From: Chrysomallon squamiferum | Lineage: Eukaryota; Mollusca; Gastropoda; Neomphalida; Peltospiridae | DNA length: 64,000 bases | Reading direction: 5' to 3' | Assembly (NCBI GenBank): GCA_012295275.1 | Contig: CM022671.1 | Coordinates: 10,731,237 to 10,795,236, forward strand | Shown: one piece after another, positions 1-12,689 of the stretch | Numbering within the stretch: the first letter of the stretch is position 1 | How the letters are laid out: each line of letters opens with the position of its first letter | The notes under the pieces: model-generated | What the model saw: the letters and a program-made list of their open reading frames with translations, nothing else | Told to the model about the DNA's origin: nothing | Database searches by the model: none | Position numbers and translations under genes: made by a program

Positions 1-3000
1 TTATTTTAAATCTTAATGACTGACTAAATTTTTATAATTTATTTATTTTTTTAATAATATATATTTTATTATTTATTATTTTCTCTTTTTTAGTCAGTTT
101 AGAAAACTAAAAACTTAAAAAATCCTTAATCATATATTAATATTGACACTTGATTAGAATGAAGAAATATTTAATCCTTTTTTTTATTACTTAGTTCATT
201 TTGTGATATTGAGATTACAATAGAATGACTTAGTACCAGTTAGATAAATTGTATTTATGATAATACATGCTTTAACCATTGTTTTCAGTAGTTTCTTGAA
301 TTATCTATGAATATACCCTCTCATTCAAATTAATGCTAAGTGACTTTTATATTTTATTTGAAAATTTTACTCAATCTGATTTGCATTTGTCGATTGTTTC
401 CATCATAATATATATATATTTTTTTTTTAAATCTTACCTACTGCAGTTAAACTTTTATTATTTATTCATTTTTAATAATATGATTTATTATTTATTATTT
501 TATTTTTTTTCAGTTTAGAAGAGTATGCTTAACAACAAACCCTTGATACACAGATTAATATCAACATTGAAATAGTCTGAAAAAATATTTAATCTTAATT
601 CAACAATGAAATCAGTGCAATCATTTCACCAGTTCTTTTGATGAAAGAGAACTATGAGTTAAAATGGTTTCTAATTTCCAATATCCGAAATAAGGTCTAT
701 TAATTTGTTGTTACATTTTAGCTTTTAATATCTTATCAGAAATATTTACCTTACTTACTAGTAGAATTTTTAGTTGACAATTTGTGTACAGTTTTCAAAC
801 TTTAAAGTACTACAGTTTGATTTGAATAAAACCAAAATGGCTAACAATAACAGCAATATTAATAATAATAAAAATACAGTAGTTGAGCTGCTTATTATTT
901 CTAAAGCTCTATACTCCTGAGAAATAAACTTAATTAAGAATGTTTAAAAAGAAATTAATGTTACAGATTTTTGTTTTTATTACTTAGTTCACATCGTGAT
1001 ATTCAGGTAAATTGTAATTATGGTAATACATACATAAAGCATTGTTTTCAGTAGTTTCTTGAATTATTTATAAATATACCGACAGTTTCGAATTAATGCT
1101 ATGTAATTTTTATATTTTTCTTGAAAATTTAACTCAATCTGATTTGAATGTATGGATTATGTCCTTCATACTATTTTTTCTTTTAAATCTTACCTACGGC
1201 AGAAAACGTTTCATTTTCTCTTTTAGTCAGTTTAGAAAACTAAGCTTAACAAATTCTTGATGCATATATTAATATCGACACTTGATTAGAATGAAGAAAT
1301 ATTTAATCCTTTTTTTATTACTTAATTCATATAGTGATATTGAGATTACAATAGAATGACTTAGTACCAGTTAGATAAATTGTATTTATGGTAATACATG
1401 CTTAAAGCATTGTATTCAGTAGTTTCTTCAATTATCTATGAATATACCCAGAGTTTCAAATTAATGCAAAGTGATTTTTATATTTTCGTTGAAAATTTTA
1501 CTCAATCTGATTTGCATTTGTGGATTGTTTCCATCATAATATATATATTTTTTTAAATCTTACCTACTGCAGTTAAACTTTTATTATTTATTCATTTTTA
1601 ACAATATGATTTATTATTTATTATTTTCTATTTTAATCAGTTTAGAAGACTACGCTTAACAACAAACCCTTGATACACAGATTAATATCAACATTGAAAT
1701 AGTCTGATGAAATATTTAATCTTACTTCAACAATGAAAAAATCAGTGCAATGATTTCAGCAGTTCTTTTGATGAAAGAGAACTATGAGTTAAAATGGTTT
1801 CTAATTTCTAATATCCGAAATAAGGTCTATTAATGTGTTGTTACATTTTAACTTTTAATATTTTATCAGAAATATTTATCTTACTTACTTGTAGTATTTT
1901 TAGATGATTTTTTGTGTACAGCTTTCAAACTTTAAAGTACTACAGTTGATTTTTAAACCAAAATGAAAAATTTTTTTTATAAAACAAAATGGCAAATAAC
2001 AGCAATATTAATAATTAAAAAAACAGTAGTTCAGTTGTTAATAATTATTTCTAAATCTCTACTCCTGAAAAAATAAACTTAATTATGAATGTTTTTTAAA
2101 AAAAAATGTTACAGAATTTTTTTTTTTTTACTTATTCATTGTGATATTGACATTACAAAAAAGAATGTCTTAGTACCAACCATTAGATAAATTGTTTTAT
2201 GGTAATACAAACATAAACTATTGTTTTCAGTAATTCTTTTTTATTTATTTTGTATACCCACAGTTTCAAATTAATTGAATAATGATTTTTATATTTTTTG
2301 AAAATTTAAAATCAATTTCATTTTCTGTTTGAATGTATGGATTATGTCCTTCATAACAAATTTTTTTTTTTAAATCTTACCTACTGCAGCTAAACTTTTA
2401 TTTTATTCATTTTTTTTTAATAATATGTTATATTTTATTATTTTTAGTACAAGCTTTTTTTATGTGAAAACATTTATCAAAAATGGTTTCAATAATTTCT
2501 TGAATTATCTATGAATATACCCAATTTATTTAAGTTTAAATTATTGTTTCTAAATCAATTTTATTTAATTTTTTTAATCCTAAATTATTAAAAAACTTTT
2601 TAATTATTTTAAAAATTTTATTTTTTTTTATTTTTAAGATTTTTTATTAATTACATACTTTTTAAATTTATTTTCAATTTTCAATTTTAAATTATTTTCA
2701 ATTTCTAAATTTGATTTTTTTTCTTTAATGTAAATTGAAAAAAATTTTAAATAATAAAAATAAATCATAATTTTTTTTTTTTCTTTTATTATTATATTTT
2801 ATAAAAAATTAATTTCTAATTTAAAAAAAAAAATTTATTGAGGCTTTTAAACAAAAATTTTAATGTTACAAATTTTTTTTTTTTTCAATTTTTAGTTTTT
2901 CAAAATTTTATTTAGATTTCCAAAAATTTAAAATAAAATATAAATTAACTTTCTTGAGTTAAACAAAACTTTAAGAATGTGAATGATTTAATCAAAAAAA

Positions 3001-3233
3001 TCTGAATAAATGTGTAACATTACAGTTTTTGGAAACAATGCTAATTTTTTCCAAAATCTGAAAAGATTGGCAGAAAAAAACTTTAAGAATGATTCACAAA
3101 AAAATGTGTAAATTATTTCATTTTTTGGAAACAATGCTTTTTGCTATTGGCAGAAACAGTGAATTTTCACAAAAGCAAAGTTTTTAAATGCAATTTTTTT
3201 TTTTTTTATTATTTTAATTCATTTTTTTTAAAA

Positions 3234-3655
3234 GTTATATTCACTCCAAGAAAAAGGAAATTTGACAAAGCAGGTAAAAGAAGAAATTAACTAAATGAAA
3301 TCAATCAATTTATAACAGATTTTAGTTAATGGACAAGTCTGTTAGAGATTGAGCAGCTGATCTCTAACACGTCTGTCAAATTTGAGATCATTACCAATAT
3401 ATCAATAATATCACGGGCAGTGCAATATTACTGATGTCATTATTTTATATTTTTAAATTTATAATATCCCTGCTTGTCATTTCTCCTTTCTGGTAGTGAA
3501 AATTAGGTGTTGTTTTTGAGATTATGATAGAATGTCATAGGATCTGATAAACTGTTATCATAATAAAACTTACTTGATCTATTATTTTCAATAGTTTCTT
3601 GAATTATATGTAAATAGAACAGTTTCAAATAGAACAGTAGTTTCAAAGCAATGCT

Positions 3656-3657
<2 letters not shown>
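3234..3657 (+). repeat. Long duplicated segment, copy 1 of the higher-order repeat
   Basis: This segment is nearly identical to 7721-8128, about 4.49 kb downstream. It starts at GTTATATTCACTCCAAG and runs to a poly(T) tract. Inside it, GTTAGAGAT and ATCTCTAAC form a short inverted repeat around GAGCAGCTG. Diverged versions occur at about 16.9-17.2 kb (+), 44.45-44.6 kb (-) and 52.55-52.7 kb (-). Confidence 0.85.

Positions 3658-3715
<58 letters not shown>
3658..3715. repeat. Poly(T) tract (about 58 nt)
   Basis: A nearly pure T run follows the duplicated segment. Other long T runs at equivalent repeat positions lie near 5994, 6462, 8130 and 9438. Their different lengths probably reflect slippage and sequencing uncertainty. 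Confidence 0.95.
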
Positions 3716-3716
<1 letters not shown>

Positions 3717-5991
3717 AAAATGTAACTCAGTCTGATTTGAATTTTTGCATTGTTTCCTTCATGCTGTATTTATTTTATTTTAAATCTTAATGACGGACTA
3801 AATTTTTATAATTTATTTATTTTTAATAATATATATTTTATTATTTATTATTTTCTCTTTTAGTCAGTTTAGAAAACTAAGCTTAACAAATCCTTAATGC
3901 ATATATTAATATAGACACTTGATTAGAATGAAGAAATATTTAATCCTTTTTTTATTACTTAGTTCATTTTGTGATATTGAGATTACAATAGAATGACTTA
4001 GTACCAGTTAGATAAATTGTATTTATGATAATACATGCTTTAACCATTGTTTTCAGTAGTTTCTTGAATTATCTATGAATATACCCTCTCATTCAAATTA
4101 ATGCTAAGTGACTTTTATATTTTAGTTGAAAATTTTACTCAATCTGATTTGCATTTGTCGATTGTTTCCATCATAATATATATATTTTTTTAAATCTTAC
4201 CTACTGCAGTTAAACTTTTATTATTTATTCATTTTTAACAATATGATTTATTATTTATTATTTTCTATTTTAATCAGTTTAGAAGAGTATGCTTAACAAC
4301 AAACCCTTGATACACAGCTTAATATCAACATTGAAATAGTCTGAAAAAATATTTAATCTTAATTCAACAATGAAATCAGTGCAATCATTCCACCAGTTCT
4401 TTTGATGAAAGAGAACTATGAGTTAAAATGGTTTCTAATTTCCAATATCCGAAATAAGGTCTATTAATTTGTTCTTACATTTTAGCTTTTAATATCTTAT
4501 CAGAAATATTTACCTTACTTCCTAGTAGAATTTTTAGTTGACAATTTGTGTACAGTTTTCAAACTTTAAAGTACTACAGTTTGATTTGAATAAAACAAAA
4601 ATGGCTAACAATAACAGCAATATTAATAATAATAAAAATACAGTAGTTGAGCTGCTTATTATTTCTAAAGCTCTATAGTCCTGAGAAATAAACTTAATTA
4701 AGAATGTTTAAAAAAAAAAATTAATGTTACAGATTTTGTTTTTTATTACTTACTTCACATTGTGATATTGAGATAAATTGTAATTATGGTAATACATACT
4801 TAAACCATTGTTTTCAGTAGTTTCTTGAATTATTTATAAACATACCAATAGTTTCAAATTAATGCTAAGTGATTTTTACATTTTCGTTGAAAATTTTACT
4901 CAATCTGATTTGCATTTGTGGATTGTTTCCATCATAATATATATATTTTTTTAAATCTTACCTACTGCCGTTAAACTTTTATTATTTATTCATTTTTAAC
5001 AATATGATTTATTATATATTATTTTCTAATTTAATCAGTTTAGAAGACTACGCTTAACAACAAACCCTTGATACACAGATTAATATCAACATTGAAATAG
5101 TCTGATGAAATATTTAATCTTACTTCAACAATGAAATCAGTGCAATAATTTCAGCAGTTCTTTTGATGAAAGAGAACTATGAGTTAAAATGGTTCCTAAT
5201 TTCTAATATCCAAAATAAGGTCTATTAATTTGTTCTTACATTTTAGCTTTTAATATCTTATCAGAAATATTTACCTTACTTACTAGTAGAATTTTTAGTT
5301 GACAATTTGTGTACAGTTTTCAAACTTTAAAGTACTACAGTTTGATTTGAATAAAACCAAAATGGCTAACAATAACAGCAATATTAATAATAATAAAAAT
5401 ACAGTAGTTGAGCTGCTTATTATTTCTAAAGCTCTAGACTCCTGAGAAATAAACTTAATTAAGAATGTTTAAAAAAAAAAAAAAATGTTACAGATTTTTA
5501 CAGATTTTGTTTTATTCACATTGTGATATTGAGATAAATTGTAATTATGGTAATACATACTTAAACCATTGTTTTCAGTAGTTTCTTGAATTATTTATAA
5601 ACATACCAATAGTTTCAAATTATTGCTGATTTTTATATTTTTGTTGAAAATTTAACTCAATCTGATTTGAATGTATGGATTATGTCCTTCATACTATTTT
5701 TTCTTTTAAATCTTACCTACGGCAGTTAACCTTTCATTTTCTCTTTTAGACAGTTTAGAAAACTAAGCTTAACAAATTCTTGATGCATATATTAATATCG
5801 ACACTTGATTAGAATGAAGAAATATTTAATCCTTTTTTTATTACTTAATTCATATAGTGATATTGAGATTACAATAGAATGACTTAGTACCAGTTAGATA
5901 AATTGTATTTATGGTAATACATGCTTAAACCATTGTTTTCAGTAGTTTCTTGAATTATATGTAAATAGAACAGTAGTTTCAAAGGAATGCT

Positions 5992-6025
<34 letters not shown>

Positions 6026-7720
6026 CAAAATGTAGCTCAATCTGATTTGAATGTTTGCATTAATCCTTCATTCTGTATTTATTTTATTTTAAATCTTAAT
6101 TCTTGAATTATTTTTTTTAACTTTAAATTTTTTCTAATTTATTTATTTTTTTTTAATATTTTTTTTTTAATAATTTATTTTTATTATTTATTATTTTCTC
6201 TTTTTTTTTCTTTTAGTCAGTTTAGAAAACTAAGCTAAACAAATCCTTGATGCATATATTAATATAGAAACTTGATTAGACTGAAGAAATATTTAATCCT
6301 TTTTTTATTACTTAGTTCATATTGTGATATTGAGATTACAATAGAATGACTTAGTACCAGTTAGATAAATTGTATTTATGGTAATACATGCTTAAACCAT
6401 TGTTTTCAGTAGTTTCTTGAATTATATGTAAATAGAACAGTAGTTTCAAAGGAATGCTAATTTTTTTTTTTTTTTTTTTTTTTTTTGTTATTTTCAAAAT
6501 GTAGCTCAATCTGATTTGAATGTTTGCATTAATCCTTCATTCTGTATTTATTTTATTTTAAATCTTAATGACCGACTAAATTTTTCTAATTTATTTATTT
6601 TTATAATATATATTTTATTATTTATTATTTTCTCTTTTAGTCAGTTTAGAAAACTAAGCTAAACAAATCCTTGATGCATATATTAATATAGAAACTTGAT
6701 TAGACTGAAGAAATATTTAATCCTTTTTTTATTACTTAGTTCATATTGTGATATTGAGATTACAATAGAATGACTTAGTACCAGTTAGATAAATTGTATT
6801 TATGGTAATACATGCTTAAACCATTGTTTTCAGTAGTTTCTTGAATTATCTATGAATATACCCTCTCATTCAAATTAATGCTAAGTGATTTTTATATTTT
6901 AGTTGAAAATTTTACTCAATCTGATTTGCATTTGTGGATTGTTTCCATCATAATATATATATTTTTTTAAATCTTACCTACTGCAGTTAAACTTTTATTA
7001 TTTATTCATTTTTAATAATAAGATTTATTATTTATTATTTTCTATTTTAATCAGTTTAGAAGACTACGCTTAACAACAAACCCTTGATACACAGATTAAT
7101 ATCAACATTGAAATAGTCTGAAGAAATATTTAATCTTACTTCAACAATGAAATCAGTGCAATCATTTCAGCAGTTCTTTTCATGAAAGAGAACTATGAGT
7201 TAAAATGGTTTCTAATTTCTAATATCCGAAATAAGGTCTATTAATTTGTTGTTACCTTTTAGATTTTAATCTTACATACTTCGGTAATTTTCAATTTTCA
7301 ATTTCTCTACACTATTTTCAAAATTTAATGTACTATAGAAAAGAATTGCTAAATAATAATAATAATAAAAATATAGTAGTTCACTTGATTATATTTTCTT
7401 AAGCTGTATACTCCTGAAAAACAAGATTAATTGAGGCTTTTAAACAAAAATTAATGTTACAGAATGGTTTTTTTCTTTATTGCTTAGTTTACATTATATT
7501 TCCAAAACATCTGAAAAGATAAGTTAACTATGAGTTAAACAAAACTTTAAGAATGTGAATGATTTAATGAGAAATGTCTGAATAAATGTGTAACATTACA
7601 GCAATTGGAAACAATGCTCGGCTATTGGCAGAAACAGTGAATGATTCACAAAAAGCAAAGTCATTTTAAATGCAATTTAATTTGATTCTTATTTATTATT
7701 TTAATTCATTATTTTTAAAA

Positions 7721-8125
7721 GTTATATTCACTCCAAGAAAAAGGAAATTTGACAAAGCAGGTAAAAGAAGAAATTAACTAAATGAAATCAATCAATTTAT
7801 AACAGATTTAGTTAATGGACAAGTCTGTTAGAGATTGAGCAGCTGATCTCTAACACGTCTGTCAAATTTGAGATCATTACCAATATATCAATAATATCAC
7901 GGGCAGTGCAATATTACTGATGTCATTATTTTATATTTTTAAATTTATAATATCCCTGCTTGTCATTTCTCCTTTCTGGTAGTGAAAATTAGGTGTTGTT
8001 TTTGAGATTATGATAGAATGTCATAGGATCTGATAACCTGTAATCATAATAAAACTTACTTGATCTATTATTTTCAGTAGTTTCTTGAATTATATGTAAA
8101 TAGAACAGTAATTTCAAAGCAATGC

Positions 8126-8128
<3 letters not shown>
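7721..8128 (+). repeat. Long duplicated segment, copy 2 of the higher-order repeat
   Basis: Second copy of 3234-3657, with the same internal GTTAGAGAT/ATCTCTAAC inverted repeat and a following poly(T) tract. It is better preserved than copy 1 on its upstream side. There, 7500-7690 is readable and 3000-3230 is T-expanded. Confidence 0.85.
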
Positions 8129-8171
<43 letters not shown>

Positions 8172-9435
8172 TCAGTCTCAGTCTGATTTGAATTTTTGCA
8201 TTGTTTCCTTCATGCTGTATTTATTTTATTTTAAATCTTAATGACTGACTAAATTTTTATAATTTATTTATTTTTAATAATATATATTTTATTATTTATT
8301 ATTTTCTCTTTTAGTCAGTTTAGAAAACTAAGCTTAACAAATCCTTGATGCATATATTAATATCGACACTTGATTAGACTGAAGAAATATTTAATCCTTT
8401 TTTAATCACTTAATTCATATAGTGATATTGAGATTACAATAGAATGACTTAGTACCAGTTAGATAAATTGTATTTATGATAATACATGCTTTAACCATTG
8501 TTTTCAGTAGTTTCTTGAATTATCTATGAATATTCCCTCTCAATCAAATTAATGCTAAGTGATTTTTATATTTTATTTGAAAATTTTACTCAATCTGATT
8601 TGCATTTGTCGATTGTTTCCATCATAATATATATATATATTTTTTAAATCTTACCTACTGCAGTTAAACTTTTATTATTTATTCATTTTTAACAATATGA
8701 TTTATTATTTATTATTTTCTATTTTAATCAGTTTAGAAGACTAAGCTTAAGAACAAATCCTTGATGCACAGATTAATATCAACATTGAAATAGTCTGAAG
8801 AAATATTTAATCTTAGTTTGACAATGAAATCAGTGCCATAATTTTAGCAGCTATTTTGATTAAAAAGAACTATCAGTTAAAATGATTTGTAATTTCTTAT
8901 ATCCTAAATAAGCTCTGTTATGTTGGTGATATTAACTTTTGTTACATTTTAGATTTTAATATTTTAGTCAGAAATATAGATCTTTCATACTTCTATAATT
9001 TTTAATTATCAATTTCTGTACACCGTTTTCAAAACTGAAGGTACTACTGTTTCATTTGAATAAAACCAAAATGGCTACGACAATAACAACAATATTAATA
9101 ATAATGAAAATATAGTAGTTCAGTTTATTATAATTTCTCAAGGACTATACTTCTGAAAAATAAACTTAATTATGACGGTTTTGAACAAAAATTAATGTTA
9201 CAGAATTATTTTTTTTATTACTTAGTTCACACTATCCTATTTAGATTACAATAGAATGTCTTAATATGAGTTTGATAAATTGTAATTATGGTAATACAAC
9301 TTAAACTATTGTTTTCAGAAGTTTCTTCAATTATTTATAAATATACCCATAGTTTCATGTTAATTCCAATTGACTTTTATATTTTTGTTGAAAATTTAAC
9401 TGTTTGATTTGAATGTATGGATTGTTTCCTTCATA

Positions 9436-9466
<31 letters not shown>

Positions 9467-9830
9467 CTTACCTACTGCACCTAAACTTTTATAATTTATT
9501 CATTTTTAATAATATGTTTTATTATTTATTATTTTCTCTTTTGTTCAGTTTAGAAGACTAAGCTTAACAACAAACACTTGATGTACAGGTTAATATCAAC
9601 AGTGAATTAGTTTCAAGAAATGTTTAATCTTACTTCAACAATGAAATCAGTCAATAATTTCTTCAGCCCTTTTGAGTAAAAACTAAACTGCTATAACAAC
9701 AACAATAATAATAATAATGATACAGTAGTTAAAAAAATAAACTTAATTTTCAGATTATGATAGAATGTCGTAGTATCAGTTTAATTATGTATTATTATAA
9801 ATACAAGTTATTAATCTATTATTTTCAGTA

Positions 9831-10279
9831 ATTTCTTAAATTATATAAAAATCTGACTAATTTTAAAGCAATGCTAACTTTTTTCTTCTTATTATTATTG
9901 TTGTTTGCTTCCTTTTTGTATCTGATTATTGTTTTTGTTGTCTACATGTTGGATTACAATGTATCTGATTCAGGCTGTTCATTGTTATGTTTTGGAAGTT
10001 TGTTTTTTCATTCTATCTACATATCTGATAACAGTTCAGATTCTTATTTCAGTTATAGACAGGATTTTCAGTATTTGTTACATATTTTGTTAAATCACCT
10101 ATAAACTACAGCTCATTATTTTGTTAGATTGTAACAATTTGCTAGGTTTTGTATAAATTTTACAATTTGTGGCAATGTCTGATTTAGATTGATTGTTTCA
10201 GCAGATAGGATTCATATAGTTTTGTGGGGAATTATTTACACATGAACTCTTGATAACAATATCTAATTCAGGTGGTATT
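9831..10279. other. AT-rich spacer without recognisable gene
   Basis: A TC/TA-rich stretch with scattered near-repeats of TATCTGATTCAGG-like words. A 77-codon hydrophobic ORF at 9871-10104 has no family resemblance and sits in T-rich low-complexity sequence. I do not call it a gene. Confidence 0.6.
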
Positions 10280-11096
10280 TTTAGATTTTCTGATGACTTG
10301 ATAACAATCTAGCAAAACATCTTAATTCAGACATTATCTACACACATTTGGTTTCGATATGGTTACAGTAGCATAAAGACAACTAATAAAATAAAATAAA
10401 GTATCTGATACTAATGGCACTAACCTGAGTTCATTGTCAACTTTTGTGATTTCCTTCTGAGGCAGTTTTACCTTCCTTCAAATCTTGTGTCATTTTCACA
10501 GTTCAGTTTTCTAGCTGCAGATTACTGAAAATATTAATATATTTTTTCAAAAATAAAAATAAAATACACCTGGTTTTATTACATAATGTATTTATTGTTG
10601 TTATTTAAAATCTGGTTATTAATATGACAAAAGGTTCCAAATACCTCTTGTTTCATAATTATCATTTGCTCTAACATTACTGATCTATCGATATATTGTC
10701 ACTCAACTCATAGGTAAACATGAGAATTCAAGTAGGCGGGAAACCAAATGTTTTTGAATGACATTGTCTTTATGGAAGAGTATGGTAAGCAATTTTCTGT
10801 TCTTATTTTGATTGGGTGTAATGTGCAATTAAACTGTGTCAAAAACATTTGTTATACCTAAAATTTTAAGGTTTTAATCTGTCTTCCATAGAGATTCTTA
10901 TTTTGTCTTGTTTCTTTGTATGACCTTACTCATATGACCTTTCTCAAGGAGCAGAAAATATCATAATTAAATAATTAACTTGAACCTTAACTGAGGTGTT
11001 GTGTATATTTCTCTAGTGGATGGATAGACTTATTGATTTATATAGATTGCTGTCAATTTAGCATTTATATTCCTTGTTAGGTGACCATTAAAGCAC
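10280..11096 (+). repeat. Composite repeat segment A (uninterrupted copy)
   Basis: 10280-10715 matches the reverse complement of 52030-52560. 10716-11096 matches the reverse complement of 45196-45413, with about 170 bp present here and replaced by about 30 bp there. In the right-hand copy the two halves are separated by a 6.6-kb block containing the minus-strand LINE, so this copy represents the unfilled arrangement. The junction is near CTCATAGGTAAACATGAG, around 10715. Confidence 0.8.
10425..10524 (-). other. Exon-like segment inside repeat segment A
   Basis: Read on the minus strand, this 100-nt segment is bounded by a TTTCAG acceptor and a CAG|GTTAGTG donor. One frame gives VKLPQKEITK followed by an acidic DNELR. 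The frame starting from the only ATG (MTQDLKE) needs a shift of one base to join it. The 52305-52404 copy keeps the same boundaries and reading. It may be a gene exon captured by the repeat or a chance open stretch. I recognise no family. Confidence 0.35.
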
Positions 11097-11149
11097 CTTG
11101 TTACCCTAGACTGAACCTTAATAAAACATACAGTGTGTTTATAAAGGTG

Positions 11150-11580
11150 TGTGAGCCCCCTGACAACATGGTCATCACATATGTGTATCAAAGTAAAGCT
11201 TTTTACAGGTCCTAAAGCTATACAGTATTCTAAGAAAGCTGACAAGACCAGAGTGGTGATTTCACTTCTAAACATAACTCAAAGGATGATGATTCCATAT
11301 GATTTACTGTGGATGATTTGTCCAAATCTTTTGTACCATGTGTGAGAAATCTTGTTATTGTTTGATTCTGCTTTGACTATGCACCACAAAGTGAATGCAA
11401 AATGTCACTCTCAGCTATAGAAGATCTATAGAATCATCAGGCAGTATCTGATCAGTGATGCCACAAAAACACTGGTATATGGCCTTGTGATGTCATGACT
11501 GGGCTATTGAATTGGACAATTAAACTGCTTGCCTAATACCTTGGTCAACATCAGAAAAATAAATTTATTTGGAAGGTAAA
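11150..11580 (+). pseudogene. Decayed CR1/L2-like LINE reverse transcriptase fragment
   Basis: Translated pieces in shifting frames follow the 3' part of CR1/L2-type reverse transcriptases. An ADKTRVVIS stretch lies near 11240. VRNLVIV is near 11341, followed after a frame change by DSALTMHHKVNAKCHSQL. RIIRQYLISDATKTLVYGL is near 11431-11490, then LNCLPNTLVNIRK. Stops interrupt it repeatedly. No 5' part, endonuclease or 3' tail was found. It lies between repeat segments A and B. The right-hand inverted copy lacks it at the matching place, so it was either inserted here or lost there. Confidence 0.6.
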
Positions 11581-11717
11581 TCGATTCTATTCAAGTATGT
11601 ATCATCTACTAACTTACTTTTCAAACTTAAGATTATGAACAGCAACAAAAGATCCAAAAGAAAGTCAATTGTTGTTTTCTGTTGAATTTTCTTTCACTTA
11701 CTTCAACAGTGTCAAAA

Positions 11718-12115
11718 CCAAATAATGGTGTTTAGAACTCACACAGTGGTATTAAATTGTAACATTGTCACCTGGTGACAGAACAACTCACTTTGCCAGC
11801 CAGTGCTTACTGAAGCATGACACTTAACAATAACATTTTAGAGTGCAGACTGAAGCTGTCCAGTCAGTATGACAGCTCTGTGGGGTGAACAGAAACAAGC
11901 TGACTGGTCAAACAGATCAGCTTGTCATGTCAGCTGAAGTTAAACGAGAAAAAAAATTGAAATAAAATACCTGGCTTTTTCTTCTTTAATATCATCTTAT
12001 AAATTGCAATTTCCTTATAAATATTCACAAGAAATAAATATATAATATTCGTTTCTCACTTTCTTATCATACAGAATTTTCAAATTAATGCAACAGTTGA
12101 TGTCAATAAGAATAA
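11718..12115 (+). repeat. Composite repeat segment B
   Basis: Matches the reverse complement of about 54800-55201. It includes the phrases TCACCTGGTGACAGAACAAC, AACAAGCTGACTGGTCAAAC and TCTCACTTTCTTATCATAC. The right-hand copy is cut off by the N gap at the point equal to about 11720 here. Confidence 0.85.
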
Positions 12116-12167
12116 TTTATTAATTTTAAATGTTTTTTTCTAAATAAGAAAAATGTATTTCATTTTC

Positions 12168-12171
<4 letters not shown>

Positions 12172-12209
<38 letters not shown>

Positions 12210-12276
12210 TACCTTCAACTTAGTATCAATATGGTATAATAATAACAATAATAATAATAATAATAATAATAATAAG
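12172..12276. repeat. ATT / AAT trinucleotide microsatellites
   Basis: (ATT)n at about 12172-12209 is followed by (AAT)n at about 12236-12276. Similar trinucleotide runs occur near 24172, 37385, 41800, 43710, 52998 and 54711. Confidence 0.9.
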
Positions 12277-12465
12277 GAAATAAATGACAACATTCAGAAT
12301 TATCTCTGATATGCTGAAAAATGTCTCAGTTCAAGGAGACAGATGCAAATGCCAGCAGTTTCTGAAGATGCTGGATAGGCAACACCTGATCAGTGACAAA
12401 AGCTATTTTCAAAGAAAGGTTTAGGGTGATAATTTTTAAAAATGTCTCCAAAAGTCAAAGTGATT

Positions 12466-12624
12466 TGTTACATAATATTTGTTGTCTTTTTAAAACTTGA
12501 ATCAGTGTTCAGGTAGTTATTTCATCAATTATTGTAATAAATCATGTTACATAATATTTGTTGTCTCTTTTAAACTTGAATCAGTGTTTAGGTAGTTATT
12601 TCATCAATTATTGTAATAAATCAT
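12466..12624 (+). repeat. 79-bp direct tandem duplication
   Basis: Two adjacent copies begin TGTTACATAATATTTGTTGTC at 12466 and 12545. They differ at only a few bases. No gene is associated. Confidence 0.9.
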
Positions 12625-12689
12625 AGCCACTCTTCTAAATTTAAAAGTTTCCCTAGTTTGTTTTTGAGGGATTATTCTATAAAATTATG

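Larger units (their letters stand above)
1..9830 (+). repeat. AT-rich nested satellite-like repeat array
   Basis: This stretch is built from one AT-rich repeat family. Two related half-units alternate. One contains the phrase GAAGAAATATTTAATCC and the other GAAATATTTAATCTTA. They recur near 163, 583, 1294, 1714, 3931, 4352, 5112, 5820, 6286, 6707, 7122, 8385 and 8800. The half-unit spacing is about 420 bp and the full unit is about 1.1 kb. Other shared phrases are CTTAGTACCAGTTAGATAAA and TTTTCAGTAGTTTCTTGAAT. Copies between 2.1 and 3.2 kb are strongly eroded and T-rich. All frames are full of stops, so the short ORFs here are not genes. The same family occurs on the plus strand at 14.1 and 16.6 kb and on the minus strand at 44.4 and 52.6 kb. 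Confidence 0.85.

Noticed and set aside
333-518. 61-codon ORF and similar short ORFs in the AT-rich arrays
   Set aside because: The same position in other repeat units carries stops. Open only by composition.
9871-10104. Small hydrophobic membrane protein
   Set aside because: Low-complexity T-rich sequence within repeat debris, with no conservation or family match visible.
11030-11275. 81-codon minus-strand ORF
   Set aside because: Antisense shadow over repeat segment A and the CR1/L2-like RT relic on the plus strand.
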